The notes: a model not told the origin generated them from the sequence alone. A stretch of 45,136 nucleotides of DNA from Gammaproteobacteria bacterium (GCA_020445255.1 JAGRGY010000049.1:83045-128180); one strand, 5' to 3'. Shown: positions 7,442 to 17,137, counted from the stretch's first letter. Numbers and translations are program-made.

Positions 7442-9661
7442 TCACGACAGCTGGCGACGTACGTCGATCACGTCCGGGATCTGGGACAGCTTGTCGAGCA
7501 CCTGACTGAGCTGGTTCATGTCGCTGACCTCGGCGGTGAAGCGCATGCTCGCGCGCTCATGACGGCGATCCGACTGGGTGTTGACCCCGACAACGTCGAT
7601 CTCGGCGTTCGCAAACACCGACGAGATATCCCGCAACAGCCCTTTGCGATCGCTGGCGAACACGTGGATGTCGACCAGGAAGCGTGAGTCCCGCTGCGAA
7701 CCGGCCCAGTCGACGTCGACCAGGCGCGCGCGATTCTGCGCATCCATCTTGCGCACCACGGCACAGTCACGACGGTGCACCGTGACACCGCGACCGCGCG
7801 TGATGTAGCCGACGATGTCATCGTATGGCACCGGCTTGCAGCACTTGGCCATCTGCGTCATCAGGTCACCGATGCCTTCCACGACGACCTGTCCGGCGCC
7901 ACCCGCGTCACGCGTCGGCGTGCGCCGGCGCAGCCGCTCGGGGATCGCCTTGTCGGCCTCGGCGGCGGTATTGCCCTTGACGCGTTCGGCCTGCGCGTTG
8001 GCGACCTGGATCGCCGACAGTTCACCGCGACCGATTGCCGCGAGCAGATCGTCGTTGGTCTTGAAATTGAACCGCGTGCTCAGTCGGTCGAGATCCGGTT
8101 TCGGCAGGCTCAGGCGCGCGACCTCGCGATCCAGGCTGCTCCTCCCTATCGCGACATGCTGATCGTGGTCCTGCTGTTTGAACCACTGCCGCACCCGGTT
8201 TCGCGCGCGGCTCGTCGTCAGGTAGCCGGAATGCGGGTTCAGCCAGTCCCGACTCGGGCCGCCCTCCTTGACCGTGATGATCTCGACCTTCTGGCCACTC
8301 TGCAGCGCCTGCGCGAGCGGTGCTATGTGGCCGTCGACCTTGGCACCGCGACAGCGATGCCCGACCGAGGTGTGGATTGCGTAGGCGAAGTCGACCGGTG
8401 TCGCGCCGCTCGGCAGTTCGACGACCTTGCCTTGTGGCGACAACACGTAGATGCGGCGTGCCTCGTACTCGTTTTCCTCGTCGGCGGCATCCTGTGGCGG
8501 CGAGCCCTCGTCCTGCTGCTCCAGCCAGCGCCGCATCCATTCGATGCGGCGTTCCAGTTCATCGTCCTGTTGCTTGCTTTCTTTGTATTTCCAGTGTGCA
8601 GCGACACCGCGCTCGGCATGTTCGTGCATCTCGCGCGTGCGCACCTGGATCTCGAGCGGCTTGCCATCGTCGCCGACCACGGCCGTGTGCAGCGAACGGT
8701 AGCCGTTGGGCTTCGGATGCGCGATATAGTCGTCGAATTCCCCCGGCACCGGGCGCCACAGACTGTGTGCGAGACCGAGCACCTCGTAGCACTGTGGCAC
8801 GGTGTCGACAAGCGCCCTGACCGCGCGCACGTCGAACACCTGTTCGAAGTCGACGCGCTTGCGCCGCATCTTTTTCCAGATGCTGTAGATGTGCTTCGGC
8901 CGCCCGCTCAGCTCGACCGGAACCCCTGCCTCTTTGCAGGCGGCACCGAGCCGGTCTATGACGTCTTTTACGAACGCCTCGCGCTCGCGACGCTTACCGT
9001 CCAGCTGTTGCGCAAGATTGGTGTACTCATCCGGTTCGAGGAAGCGCAGGCATAGATCTTCGAGTTCCCATTTCATCTGCCAGACGCCGAGACGGTTGGC
9101 AAGCGGCGCGTGCACGAGCTGCGTTTCACGCGCGACGCGTCGCTGCACATCGGGCGGCAGACGCTTGAGCCGGCGCATCAGCTGCAAGCGCTTGGCCAGC
9201 ACCACCAGGATGGCGCGCACGTCGTTGGCGATGCCGAGCAGCATCCGGCGCAGGTTTTCCACGCCGCGGTCGTCGACGTTCGCGGAACCGCTCGCGGACA
9301 ACTCGCGAATGTGCGACACCTGTTCCACCATCGTCGCCACCGCGGCACCGAAGCGGCGCTTGAGGTCGGTGGCATCGTAGTGCGGATGTCCGGGCATCTC
9401 TGACAACATCGCCGCCAGCAACGGCTCGATGTCGAGCTTTAGGCTGTCGAGCGTATCGACGGTGTACAACAATGACAGAAAGCGGTCGAAACCGTCGGGC
9501 GCGTTTTCGCCACGATGCATGTCACGTGCGATTTGGACCGCATCGGCGAGCAGCGCCATGTCGCGTTGTGGTCGCCGCTCGCCGAGCTGACCCAGCCAGG
9601 CATCGATATGGGTCTGTTCGACCGGCGGCTCGACAGGCAGCGTGGAGATGCGCGAAACCAT
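7442..9661 (-). CDS. relA: RelA, ribosome-associated (p)ppGpp synthetase
   Basis: RelA makes (p)ppGpp when uncharged tRNA enters the ribosome. The 739-residue protein has an N-terminal pseudo-hydrolase domain without a readable HD metal-binding pair, so it is probably synthetase-only. The synthetase domain (about 230-360) shows RPKHIYSIWKKM, FDVRAVRALV and the RelA-type EFDDYIAHPKPNGYRSLHT segment (EFDD rather than the SpoT form). A TGS domain (about 405-470), a helical/zinc-finger region with conserved cysteines (AKCCKPVPYDDIVGYIT) and a C-terminal ACT domain follow. The length is close to E. coli RelA (744). It lies 54 bp after a DUF1015 gene, probably in the same transcript. Confidence 0.97.
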   Translation of the reverse strand: MVSRISTLPVEPPVEQTHIDAWLGQLGERRPQRDMALLADAVQIARDMHRGENAPDGFDRFLSLLYTVDTLDSLKLDIEPLLAAMLSEMPGHPHYDATDLKRRFGAAVATMVEQVSHIRELSASGSANVDDRGVENLRRMLLGIANDVRAILVVLAKRLQLMRRLKRLPPDVQRRVARETQLVHAPLANRLGVWQMKWELEDLCLRFLEPDEYTNLAQQLDGKRREREAFVKDVIDRLGAACKEAGVPVELSGRPKHIYSIWKKMRRKRVDFEQVFDVRAVRALVDTVPQCYEVLGLAHSLWRPVPGEFDDYIAHPKPNGYRSLHTAVVGDDGKPLEIQVRTREMHEHAERGVAAHWKYKESKQQDDELERRIEWMRRWLEQQDEGSPPQDAADEENEYEARRIYVLSPQGKVVELPSGATPVDFAYAIHTSVGHRCRGAKVDGHIAPLAQALQSGQKVEIITVKEGGPSRDWLNPHSGYLTTSRARNRVRQWFKQQDHDQHVAIGRSSLDREVARLSLPKPDLDRLSTRFNFKTNDDLLAAIGRGELSAIQVANAQAERVKGNTAAEADKAIPERLRRRTPTRDAGGAGQVVVEGIGDLMTQMAKCCKPVPYDDIVGYITRGRGVTVHRRDCAVVRKMDAQNRARLVDVDWAGSQRDSRFLVDIHVFASDRKGLLRDISSVFANAEIDVVGVNTQSDRRHERASMRFTAEVSDMNQLSQVLDKLSQIPDVIDVRRQLS

Positions 9662-9715
9662 CAGTAACCTCCGCCGCGCCGGGCACGCGCGCGATCGGCC
9701 CCGTCAAACCAGGCG

Positions 9716-10960
9716 TCAGTCGAGTACGTGACTGACCAGGCCATCGGCGAGCTTGGGTTCGAACCAGGTCGACTTGGGCGGCATGACCTCGCCCGCATCG
9801 GCGACATCCATCAGGGCCTGCATCGTGGTCGGATAGAGCGCGAACGCCACCGCCCAGCGACCCTCGTCCACGCGCTGCTCGAGTGCTCGGAGGCCGCGGA
9901 TGCCGCCGACGAAGTCGATGCGATCGTCACGCCGCGGATCATCGACGCCGAGCAGCGGCTCGATCAGGTTGGCCTGCAACAGGCTGACGTCGAGACGACC
10001 GACCGGATCGTCGACCGGGATGCGCTCGTCGTGGATCTGCAGCCGGTACCACTGCCCGTCCAGGTACATGCCGAACTCGCCGCTGTGCGCCGGCTTCACG
10101 GGGTCGGCGCTGATCTCGAGATCGAACCCCTCCGCCACGGCGGCGAGAAAATCGTCCCTGCCCCTGCCGTTCAGATCAGCGACCACGCGGTTGTAGTCGA
10201 GTATCTGCATCTGGTCGTGCGGAAAGATGACGCTGAGAAAATGGTTGTAAGATTCGTCGCCGGTGTGCGCCGCATTGGCGGCGCGCCGCGCATTGCCGAC
10301 CCGCGACCCGGCGGCTGAGCGGTGATGGCCATCGGCGACATAGATCGCCGGCATCGCCTCGAACGCGGCGGTCAGCGCCGTGATCGTGCCGCCATCACAG
10401 ATCGGCCACAACTCGTGGCGAACACGGTCGCGTTCGACAACAACGTCGATCTCGGGCACTTCCGACGACACCGCGCGCAAAACCGCGTCGACCGCGGCAT
10501 CCGCCTTGTATACCAGGAACACCGGACCGGTCTGTGCGTTCAGCGTGTCGATCTGGCGCACTCGGTCGTCTTCCTTCACCGGGCGCGTGAATTCGTGCTT
10601 CTTGATCCGGTCGTTGTCGTACGCCTCGACCGACGCCGTCGCCACCAGGCCGGTCTGGACATGGCTGCCCATGGTCAACCGGTAGGCGTAGTAACAGGGC
10701 TGCGCATCCCGCACCAGGACACCCTCGGCGATCATGTGGTCGAGATTCTCGCGGCCTTTGGAATAGACGCTGGCATCGTAGGGGTCGACGTTGTCGGGCA
10801 GATCGATCTCCGGCCGCGAGATGTGTAGAAAGCTCCACGGCCGCCCGGAGGCCAGCGCCTTGGCTTCGTTGCGGTCGACGACGTCGTAAGGGGGCGCGGC
10901 GACATCGGCGGCACGGCTTTCGGCCGGGCGCAGGCCACAAAACGGTTTGATCAGGGACAT
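9716..10960 (-). CDS. DUF1015 family protein of unknown function
   Basis: This 414-residue protein belongs to the widespread DUF1015 family (COG4198), recognised from the start KPFCGLRPAESRAADVAAPPYDVV, the segment YAYRLTMGSHVQTGLVA and the signature IYVADGHHRSAAGSRVG. The family's role in bacteria is not established; the last motif resembles the nucleotide-handling loop of ParB/serine-kinase-like enzymes, which hints at phosphotransfer (inference only). The ATG at 10960 is preceded by GGAGGA at ideal spacing and is preferred to the longer frame starting at 11002. A promoter-like pair sits 73-78 bp upstream. relA follows after 54 bp. Confidence 0.85.
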   Translation of the reverse strand: MSLIKPFCGLRPAESRAADVAAPPYDVVDRNEAKALASGRPWSFLHISRPEIDLPDNVDPYDASVYSKGRENLDHMIAEGVLVRDAQPCYYAYRLTMGSHVQTGLVATASVEAYDNDRIKKHEFTRPVKEDDRVRQIDTLNAQTGPVFLVYKADAAVDAVLRAVSSEVPEIDVVVERDRVRHELWPICDGGTITALTAAFEAMPAIYVADGHHRSAAGSRVGNARRAANAAHTGDESYNHFLSVIFPHDQMQILDYNRVVADLNGRGRDDFLAAVAEGFDLEISADPVKPAHSGEFGMYLDGQWYRLQIHDERIPVDDPVGRLDVSLLQANLIEPLLGVDDPRRDDRIDFVGGIRGLRALEQRVDEGRWAVAFALYPTTMQALMDVADAGEVMPPKSTWFEPKLADGLVSHVLD

Positions 10961-11009
10961 GCTTCCTCCGCTGGACCCGCCGGCGACCAGGGCCGGCGGC
11001 AAGGGCGCG

Positions 11010-11038
11010 ATTGTAGACGCTCGTCCGCGTGAACTGAA
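11010..11038 (-). promoter_or_regulatory. Predicted sigma-70 promoter for DUF1015-relA
   Basis: On the minus strand TTCAGT (11033-11038) and TACAAT (11010-11015) are separated by exactly 17 bp. The -10 matches five of six consensus bases and the -35 three. It lies about 50 bp upstream of the DUF1015 start codon, in the only sizeable gap after the isc operon. Confidence 0.5.
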
Positions 11039-11081
11039 CCGGCGCGCCGCACGAAAACACGCTCGCCGCGCGACCGCAGTG

Positions 11082-11282
11082 TCAGTCGCGCTCCTCGATC
11101 CACGCCGCCTGTATCGCCTCGAGGATCTTTTCGCCGCAATGTTCCCGAAGGTCGTCGAATTCGGGCAACGCCATGACCCAGTTCATCAGGTCGACGAAGT
11201 TCAGCGTGCGCGGATCGGCATCCGGATGCGCCTCGTCGAGCTCGATTGCGATGTCGAGCGTGTCGGTCCACTTGAGGCTCAT
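11082..11282 (-). CDS. iscX: IscX, Fe-S assembly modulator
   Basis: IscX is a small acidic protein that binds iron and IscS and tunes the rate of cluster assembly. The 66-residue product contains the family hallmarks LKWTDTLDIAIELDEAHPDADP, a negatively charged surface and a FDDLREHCGEKILEAIQAAW segment; the length equals E. coli IscX. The ATG at 11282 matches the family start MSLKW and lies two codons inside a longer frame. It follows fdx by 28 bp and is the last gene of the isc operon. Confidence 0.95.
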   Translation of the reverse strand: MSLKWTDTLDIAIELDEAHPDADPRTLNFVDLMNWVMALPEFDDLREHCGEKILEAIQAAWIEERD

Positions 11283-11310
11283 GCGCAACTCCCCCGCGAG
11301 TCCGGCTCGC

Positions 11311-11649
11311 TCAGTGATTTTCCTTGGCGTGATTGATCGTGTACTTGGGAATCTCGATCACGAGGTCCACATCGGCGACCACCGCCTGGCAACTCAGGCG
11401 CGATTCCGGCTCGAGTCCCCACGCCTTGTCGAGCATATCGTCTTCGTTTTCGCTCGCCTCGTTCAGTGAATCGAAGCCCTCGCGCACGATCACGTGGCAC
11501 GTCGTACATGCGCAGGATTTCTCGCACGCATGTTCGATCTCGATGTCGTGCGCCAGGGCCGCGTCGCAGATTGTCTGCCCGGCTTCGGCCTCGATCACGG
11601 CGCCTTCGGGGCAGATGTCGTCGTGCGGCAAGATAATGATCTGGGGCAT
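11311..11649 (-). CDS. fdx: Isc-type [2Fe-2S] ferredoxin
   Basis: This ferredoxin feeds electrons to IscS/IscU during Fe-S assembly. The 112-residue protein is near-identical in pattern to E. coli Fdx, with cluster ligands Cys42, Cys48, Cys51 and Cys87 (ACEKSCACTTC and SRLSC). The start MPQIIILPHDD at 11649 is the family start. A second possible ATG at 11658 would overlap the hscA stop as ATGA and add only three residues. It lies directly after hscA and 28 bp before iscX. Confidence 0.98.
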   Translation of the reverse strand: MPQIIILPHDDICPEGAVIEAEAGQTICDAALAHDIEIEHACEKSCACTTCHVIVREGFDSLNEASENEDDMLDKAWGLEPESRLSCQAVVADVDLVIEIPKYTINHAKENH

Positions 11650-11654
11650 GACAT

Positions 11655-13550
11655 TCATTCGGCCCCGCGGCCGTCCTCCTCGGAAAATTCGTCGACCCGG
11701 TGACCGGCCATGGCCTTGCGGATGTTGCTGTTCATGCGCCGCTCGACGTAAAACTCGCAATCGTTTTCGAGCTGCTTGATCGCGGCCTCGATCGCGGCCG
11801 GTTCGCGGGAATCTCCGACCACGAGGCGCAGACGCTCCATGGCTGCATCGATCGCGGTCCGCTCTTCGGGCGTGAGCAACGCGTCCCCATCGCTGGCGAG
11901 TGCCGCGGCAAGCGCCTCGATCACGCGCCGCGCCTCGACTTGTTCCTCGACCAGACGGCGCAGTTGGATGTCATCGTGCGCATGGTCGATCGACGCCTGA
12001 AGCATGCCGGTGATCTCATCGTCGGTGAGTCCGTACGACGGCTTGACCTCCACGCTGGCCGACACGCCCGTGGCCTGCTCACGTGCCTCGACCTGCAACA
12101 GGCCATCGGCATCGACCGCGAACGTGACGCGGATGCGCGCAGCACCCGCCACCATCGGCGGAATCTCGCGCAGCTCGAAACGCGCCAGCGAGCGGCAGTC
12201 ACTGACCAGCTCGCGCTCGCCCTGCACGACATGGATCGCCATCGCGGTCTGACCGTCCTTGAAGGTCGTGAACTCCTGTGCACGCGCGACCGGGATCGTG
12301 GTGTTGCGTGGGATGATCTTCTCAGTCAGCCCACCCATGGTCTCGATGCCGAGTGACAACGGGTTGACGTCGAGCAGCAACATCTCGTCGTCGGGTTTGT
12401 TGCCAGCGAGCACATCGGCCTGGATCGCCGCACCGATCGCAACGACACGGTCGGGATCAATGTCGACCAGCGGCTCGCGGCCGAAGAATTCGCCGACCAA
12501 CTCACGTACCCGCAGCGTGCGCGTCGATCCCCCTACCATGACGACGTCTTCAATTTCGTCGGCGGTCACGCCGGCATCCCGCAGAACGCGGCGGCAGGTC
12601 GAGATCGTCTTGCGGACCAGCGGCTCGATGAGCGCCGCCAACTGCGCGCGCGACAGCTCGGTCCGCCAACCGCCGGCCGGCAGGCCGAGTGCGATCGGCG
12701 TAGTCTCAGCATTTGCCAGAGCCTCCTTCGCCGCGCGCGCGACGTCGAGCGCGTGGCGCATCACGCCGCGGTCGGTCGTAGCACTCGCGCCGGCCTGCTG
12801 CAGCAGCCAGATCGCCACTGCGGCATCGAAGTCGTCGCCGCCGAGCGCCGTATCACCGCCCGTTGCCATGACCTCGAAAACGCCACCCTGCAGGCGCAGG
12901 ATCGAAACGTCGAACGTACCGCCACCAAGATCGTAGATCGCATGCACGCCGTCGGCGCCACGGTCGAGGCCATAGGCGACGGCCGCCGCAGTCGGCTCGT
13001 TGAGCAGGCGGTATACGTGCAGCCCTGCCAGGCGCGCGGCATCCTTGGTGGCCTGGCGCTGGGCATCATCGAAATAGGCAGGCACCGTGATGACGACGCC
13101 GGAGAGTTCGCCGCCCAGGGTATGACGGGCACGTTCGCCCAGAATCTTCAGGATCTCGGCTGAGACCTCGATCGCCGTGACATCGCCGGCGATGGTGCGC
13201 ACACGCGGCACGGTGCTGTCGACCGTGACAAACTCGTACGGCAGCTCCGAACCGATGCGCTTGACGTCGGCAACTCCGCGACCGATCAGTCGCTTGACCG
13301 ACGATAGGGTGTTGAGTGGGTCCGACGCCGCGGCTTTGCGTGCCGCCTCACCGACAACGACACCGTCGCGCATGTAGCGCACTACCGAAGGCAGAAGATG
13401 GGCACCGGTCTCGTCGGGCAGTGTCTCGGCCCTGCCGCTGCGCACACTGGCGACAAGCGAATTGGTCGTTCCGAGATCGATACCCGCTGCGAGACGATGT
13501 GCGTGCGGCGCAGCCGACTGGCCTGGCTCTGCGATCTGCAGCAGTGCCAT
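11655..13550 (-). CDS. hscA: HscA, Hsp70-type chaperone for Fe-S cluster transfer
   Basis: HscA uses ATP to release clusters from IscU, stimulated by HscB. The 631-residue protein starts [16 protein letters not shown], the hallmark HscA leader, then has the Hsp70 ATPase signatures ([46 protein letters not shown]) and a substrate-binding domain with [12 protein letters not shown]. Length fits the family (about 616) with a slightly extended tail. The start overlaps the hscB stop by one base (TGATG), suggesting translational coupling. Confidence 0.98.
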   Translation of the reverse strand: MALLQIAEPGQSAAPHAHRLAAGIDLGTTNSLVASVRSGRAETLPDETGAHLLPSVVRYMRDGVVVGEAARKAAASDPLNTLSSVKRLIGRGVADVKRIGSELPYEFVTVDSTVPRVRTIAGDVTAIEVSAEILKILGERARHTLGGELSGVVITVPAYFDDAQRQATKDAARLAGLHVYRLLNEPTAAAVAYGLDRGADGVHAIYDLGGGTFDVSILRLQGGVFEVMATGGDTALGGDDFDAAVAIWLLQQAGASATTDRGVMRHALDVARAAKEALANAETTPIALGLPAGGWRTELSRAQLAALIEPLVRKTISTCRRVLRDAGVTADEIEDVVMVGGSTRTLRVRELVGEFFGREPLVDIDPDRVVAIGAAIQADVLAGNKPDDEMLLLDVNPLSLGIETMGGLTEKIIPRNTTIPVARAQEFTTFKDGQTAMAIHVVQGERELVSDCRSLARFELREIPPMVAGAARIRVTFAVDADGLLQVEAREQATGVSASVEVKPSYGLTDDEITGMLQASIDHAHDDIQLRRLVEEQVEARRVIEALAAALASDGDALLTPEERTAIDAAMERLRLVVGDSREPAAIEAAIKQLENDCEFYVERRMNSNIRKAMAGHRVDEFSEEDGRGAE

Positions 13551-14095
13551 CAGATTGCCTCTTCCAGGTCGGCCTCTATCGCTTCGGCTTGGGCATGGAG
13601 CTTGTTCAGGAACTGCATCTTCTGGATCGTTTCGGCAGCGGCCGCGAGCTGGTCGGCGCCGCCGTCTTCCAACTGCACCGCGAGTCGCGCGAGCTGGTGT
13701 TTGATCATGCCGCCGATCTCGTCGAGCAGCGCGTCCAGACGTGCACGCGGATCCTGTGCGCTCGAAACCGCGGCGAGCGCTTCACGCAACTCCATCTGCT
13801 GCATGAGAAACGCGGGGTCGTTGAGTGTGCTCTTCTGGGGATCCTGCTCCACACCACGCAACGCAAGCAGGTACTGGGCGCGTTTGAGCGGATCCTTCAA
13901 CGTTGCAAACGCCTCGTTGACCAGGGTTGCACCCTGCAGCGACAACCGCTGGCTGCCTGCATCGGCTGCAGCGAAGCGATCCGGATGCACCACTTTCTGC
14001 AATTCCCGGTAGCGTGCGGCGAGTTGCGCGGTGTCCAGGCGGAATCCCACGGGCAGACCGAATAATTCGAAATAGTTTTTGGAGAAATCGAACAT
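13550..14095 (-). CDS. hscB: HscB, J-domain co-chaperone of HscA
   Basis: HscB brings IscU to HscA and stimulates its ATPase. The 181-residue protein starts [18 protein letters not shown]; its J-domain has the HPD tripeptide at 37-39 (KVVHPDRF). The C-terminal part is the helical HscB oligomerisation/IscU-binding domain. The ATG at 14095 was chosen because all upstream residues of the open frame overlap iscA in another frame. It follows iscA by 67 bp and overlaps hscA by one base. Confidence 0.97.
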   Translation of the reverse strand: MFDFSKNYFELFGLPVGFRLDTAQLAARYRELQKVVHPDRFAAADAGSQRLSLQGATLVNEAFATLKDPLKRAQYLLALRGVEQDPQKSTLNDPAFLMQQMELREALAAVSSAQDPRARLDALLDEIGGMIKHQLARLAVQLEDGGADQLAAAAETIQKMQFLNKLHAQAEAIEADLEEAI

Positions 14096-14162
14096 CGGGC
14101 CATCCAGTCGATGACGCCCGCATGAGGCGGGCGTCGAGGTGTCGGTTATCAATCGAGGGTTG

Positions 14163-14486
14163 TCAAACCTTGAAACTCTCGCCGCAGCCGCACTGGTCTT
14201 TGACGTTCGGGTTGTTGAACTTGAAGCCCTCGTTGAGGCCTTCCTTGCCGTAATCGAGTTCGGTTCCATCGAGGTACACGAGGCTCTTGCGGTCGATGAT
14301 GACCTTGACACCTCTATCCTCGAATACCTGATCGTCGTCGTCGACGTCGTCGACGAATTCGAGGACATAGGCCAGACCCGAACAGCCGGAGGTCCGCACA
14401 CCCAACCGCACGCCGACGCCTCTCCCACGGTTGTTCAGAAAGGTCTGGACCCGATTGGCGGCGGCCGGCGTCAGCGTAATACCCAT
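14163..14486 (-). CDS. iscA: IscA, A-type Fe-S carrier
   Basis: IscA receives iron or clusters and delivers them, notably to [4Fe-4S] enzymes. The 107-residue protein has the three invariant cysteines at 35, 99 and 101 ([10 protein letters not shown] and DQCGCGESF). Length matches the family. The ATG at 14486 gives the family start [13 protein letters not shown]; the upstream open frame overlaps iscU. It lies 29 bp after iscU and 67 bp before hscB. Confidence 0.98.
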   Translation of the reverse strand: MGITLTPAAANRVQTFLNNRGRGVGVRLGVRTSGCSGLAYVLEFVDDVDDDDQVFEDRGVKVIIDRKSLVYLDGTELDYGKEGLNEGFKFNNPNVKDQCGCGESFKV

Positions 14487-14515
14487 ATCGTCAGCGATTC
14501 CGAATGCCGAACCGG

Positions 14516-14902
14516 TCAGCCGGTGCCCTGCTTCGACTGGTAATCGGCGATCGCGGCCTTGATCGCGTCCTCTGCAAGTACCGAGCAGTGCACCTTGACC
14601 GGCGGCAATGCCAGTTCGTCGGCGATCTGCGAATTCTTGATGAGTCGCGCCTCGTCGAGCGTCTTGCCCTTGACCCACTCGGTCAACAGGGAACTCGACG
14701 CGATCGCCGATCCGCAGCCGTAGGTCTTGAACTTCGCGTCTTCGATGACGCCTTCGCCGTTGACCTGGATCTGCAGACGCATGACGTCACCGCATGCCGG
14801 TGCTCCGACCATTCCGGTACCGACGTTGACGGCATCCTTGTCCAGCGTACCGACGTTGCGCGGGCGCTCGTAATGATCGATGACCTTGTCGCTGTAAGCC
14901 AT
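14516..14902 (-). CDS. iscU: IscU, Fe-S cluster scaffold
   Basis: IscU is the scaffold on which IscS sulfur and iron form [2Fe-2S] clusters. The 128-residue protein has ligands Cys37, Asp39, Cys63, His105 and Cys106, and the HscA-recognition motif LPPVK at 99-103. The ATG at 14902 follows a GAGGA ribosome binding site. Unusually, iscS is not its immediate neighbour: a small RRM gene and a very stable hairpin lie between, so IscU output could be set separately from IscS. Confidence 0.99.
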   Translation of the reverse strand: MAYSDKVIDHYERPRNVGTLDKDAVNVGTGMVGAPACGDVMRLQIQVNGEGVIEDAKFKTYGCGSAIASSSLLTEWVKGKTLDEARLIKNSQIADELALPPVKVHCSVLAEDAIKAAIADYQSKQGTG

Positions 14903-14928
14903 GGTCGATTCCTCGAAATCTCGTTTAC

Positions 14929-14956
14929 GGCCCCCCGACCTTGCGGCCGGGGGGCC
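14929..14956 (-). promoter_or_regulatory. Very stable GCAA-capped hairpin just upstream of iscU
   Basis: In minus-sense RNA this is a 12-bp stem (one G-U pair, all others G-C) closed by a GCAA tetraloop of the GNRA class, ending 26 nt before the iscU start codon. No T-run follows in the minus direction, so it is not a standard intrinsic terminator. It could stop RNase decay, mark a processing site that separates iscU mRNA from the upstream part, or act as an attenuator. In the plus direction a TTTT lies 5 bp beyond it. Confidence 0.6.
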
Positions 14957-14973
14957 GGGCGTTTTACGTCAGC

Positions 14974-15243
14974 TTAGTGACGCGGACGGCGCGGACGGTC
15001 TTCACGCGGCCTTGCTTCGTTGACACGAATCGCACGACCGGACAGCGGCTTGTCGTTCAAGCCGTTGATGGCCGCTTCAGCCTGCGCGTTGTCTGGCATT
15101 TCGACGAAACCGAAGCCTTTCGAACGACCGGTGTCACGGTCCATGATCACGTTGGCACGTGAGACCTCACCGAACGCCGCGAATGCATCGCGGAGATCGT
15201 TGTCCGTGACGCCGTATGCCAGATTTCCTACATATATATTCAT
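14974..15243 (-). CDS. Small RRM-domain RNA-binding protein inside the isc operon
   Basis: This 89-residue protein is a single RNA-recognition motif followed by a basic Arg/Pro tail. RNP2 is visible as IYVGNLA (3-9) and RNP1 as KGFGFVEM (about 43-50), with aromatic residues in the positions that stack on RNA bases. Such proteins (often cold-induced or glycine-rich types in cyanobacteria and proteobacteria) bind single-stranded RNA; no specific target is known here. The gene lies between iscS and iscU, 145 bp and 71 bp away, whereas these two are normally adjacent. Its own transcription is possible because a terminator-like hairpin precedes it. The annotated ATG is at 15243 with a modest GAGAG upstream. 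Confidence 0.92.
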   Translation of the reverse strand: MNIYVGNLAYGVTDNDLRDAFAAFGEVSRANVIMDRDTGRSKGFGFVEMPDNAQAEAAINGLNDKPLSGRAIRVNEARPREDRPRRPRH

Positions 15244-15264
15244 TCAGAATGCTCTCAAGCGTGC

Positions 15265-15333
15265 GGCCCGTAGAAAAATCATCTGCCGGCAGCCGAACCA
15301 CAAATCACCGGCAGACGCGCGGGCCATGCCCGC
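15265..15333 (-). terminator. Two stem-loops after iscS, one terminator-like
   Basis: Downstream of the iscS stop, minus-sense RNA forms a hairpin of GCGGGC/GCCCGC with a 3-nt loop (15319-15333). It is followed by an 8-bp stem TCTGCCGG/CCGGCAGA with an 18-nt loop (15282-15315). The second stem is followed three bases later by a run of five T. This resembles a weak intrinsic terminator or attenuator that would reduce read-through from iscRS into the RRM gene and iscU. Confidence 0.4.
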
Positions 15334-15388
15334 ACATCCCTCACACCTTTTGGCGGGTTTTCACACCCTCCGGGGCGGGAGGCTACAC

Positions 15389-16603
15389 CTAATGCGCCAC
15401 CCACTCCACACTATTAAGGTCGATCCCGTCCTTGTACATATCCCACAGGGGGCTCAGTTCACGCAGGCGGTCGACCTGGCCGCGAACCAGAGACAGGACG
15501 TGGTCGATCTCCGCTTCGGTCGTAAATCGTCCCAGCGTGAACCTGAGCGAACTGTGCGCAAGCTCGTCCGGGCGGCCGATCGCGCGCAGCACGTAGCTCG
15601 GCTCGAGGCTCGCCGACGTGCACGCCGACCCGGACGACACCGCGACGTCTTTCAGCGCCATCATCAGGCTCTCGCCCTCGACAAAATTGAAGCTGATGTT
15701 GAGGTTGCCGGCGATCCGGCGGTCGAAGTCGCCGTTCACGTAAACCTCCTCCATATCCTTCAAGCCGCCATAAAGCTTGTCGCGAAGGGTGCGGATGCGC
15801 TCGTTCTCGGTCGCCATCTCGTCGCCGGCGATTCGGAATGCCTCTCCCATCCCGACGATCTGGTGGGTGGCCAGCGTGCCGGAACGCAATCCACGTTCGT
15901 GACCACCGCCGTGCATCTGCGCCTCGAGCCGGATACGCGGTTTGCGCTGGACATACAGCGCCCCAATCCCCTTGGGACCGTAGATCTTGTGGGCGCTGAA
16001 GCTCATCAGGTCTACCGGCAAGTTCGCCAGGTTGATCGGCACCTTGCCGGCGCTCTGTGCGCCATCGACGTGGAACACCACCTTGCGCTCGCGACAGATG
16101 GCACCGATCGCTGCAATATCCTGGATCACGCCGATCTCGTTGTTGACGTGCATGACCGACGCCAACACCGTGTCCGGACGGATCGCCGCCTCGAACGCGT
16201 CGAGGTCGATCAGCCCATTCGACTGAACGTCCAGATAGGTGACCTCGAACCCTTCGCGCTCGAGTTGGCGGCAGGTGTCGAGCACCGCCTTGTGTTCGGT
16301 CTTGACCGTGACGATGTGACGGCCCTGCTTCTGGTAGAAGTGCGCAGCGCCTTTGATCGCCAGGTTGTCGGATTCAGTGGCACCGGAGGTCCAGACGATT
16401 TCCTTGGGGTCGGCCCCGATCAGCGCGGCGACATTGTTGCGCGCCTCGTCTACCAGCTTCTCCGCCTCCCAACCAAACGCATGCGATCGCGACGCCGGGT
16501 TGCCGAAGCTGCCATCCGGTGTCAGGCAGGCACACATCTTTTGTGCAACGCGCGGGTCGACCGGCGTCGTGGCCGAGTAATCGAGGTAGATCGGTAGTTT
16601 CAT
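15389..16603 (-). CDS. iscS: IscS, cysteine desulfurase
   Basis: IscS is a PLP enzyme that takes sulfur from cysteine for Fe-S clusters, thiouridine and other cofactors. The 404-residue length equals E. coli IscS. The PLP-binding lysine is in [12 protein letters not shown] and the mobile persulfide cysteine in [17 protein letters not shown]. The start is [19 protein letters not shown] at ATG 16603; a TTG one codon upstream would only add one Met. It lies 42 bp after iscR. The C-terminus ends in SVEWVAH, the usual IscU-interacting tail. Confidence 0.99.
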   Translation of the reverse strand: MKLPIYLDYSATTPVDPRVAQKMCACLTPDGSFGNPASRSHAFGWEAEKLVDEARNNVAALIGADPKEIVWTSGATESDNLAIKGAAHFYQKQGRHIVTVKTEHKAVLDTCRQLEREGFEVTYLDVQSNGLIDLDAFEAAIRPDTVLASVMHVNNEIGVIQDIAAIGAICRERKVVFHVDGAQSAGKVPINLANLPVDLMSFSAHKIYGPKGIGALYVQRKPRIRLEAQMHGGGHERGLRSGTLATHQIVGMGEAFRIAGDEMATENERIRTLRDKLYGGLKDMEEVYVNGDFDRRIAGNLNISFNFVEGESLMMALKDVAVSSGSACTSASLEPSYVLRAIGRPDELAHSSLRFTLGRFTTEAEIDHVLSLVRGQVDRLRELSPLWDMYKDGIDLNSVEWVAH

Positions 16604-16645
16604 CAAGCGCTCCGGAAACTGCAGGCGCCAGCACGTGGGGTGACG

Positions 16646-17137
16646 TTACGCGCCGGCGGAATTCGCACTCAGATTGCCGACGCGAACCGAGGCCCGTGCC
16701 TCGCCGTTTTCCTGGCGCTCGGCAACCTCCCGCACCCCGCGCCGGCTCATCAGTTCCTGCAGACTGATGCGATTCAGGTACTCGTAGATGCGGTTGCTCA
16801 GATCCTGCCACAGGTCGTGGGTCAGGCACTGCTGGTTGTCCTGGCAGTTGTGCGCTCCACCGCATCGGGTGGTATCGACGTTTTCGTCGACGGCGGCGAT
16901 CACCTGCGCCACGTAAATGTCGTCTGCCGGTCGCCCGAGCGTGTAGCCGCCACCCGGACCGCGCACGCTCGACACGAGATTGCGCTTGCGCAGCCGCGCG
17001 AACAGTTGCTCGAGGTAGGAAAGCGAGATCCCCTGGCGCTGTGCGATATCCGCCAGTGTGATCGGCCCCGCGCCGTGGTGCAGAGCCAGATCCAGCATCG
17101 CCGTAACAGCGTATCGCCCTTTGGTCGTCAGCCTCAC
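16646..17137 (-). CDS. iscR: IscR, Fe-S-sensing transcription regulator of the isc operon
   Basis: IscR is an Rrf2-type winged-helix regulator. With a [2Fe-2S] cluster it represses isc; the apo form activates suf-type genes. The 163-residue protein has the cluster ligands Cys92, Cys98 and Cys104 with His107 ([20 protein letters not shown]). The wing and DNA-reading helix lie around 28-60. It starts at a GTG (17135-17137) behind a strong GGGGGGCGGAG. Its own promoter carries an IscR operator, so autorepression is expected. It lies between cysE and iscS. Confidence 0.98.
   Translation of the reverse strand: MRLTTKGRYAVTAMLDLALHHGAGPITLADIAQRQGISLSYLEQLFARLRKRNLVSSVRGPGGGYTLGRPADDIYVAQVIAAVDENVDTTRCGGAHNCQDNQQCLTHDLWQDLSNRIYEYLNRISLQELMSRRGVREVAERQENGEARASVRVGNLSANSAGA

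Noticed and set aside
7775..9055. Plus-strand 426-codon frame opposite relA
   Set aside because: Shadow of the relA coding frame.
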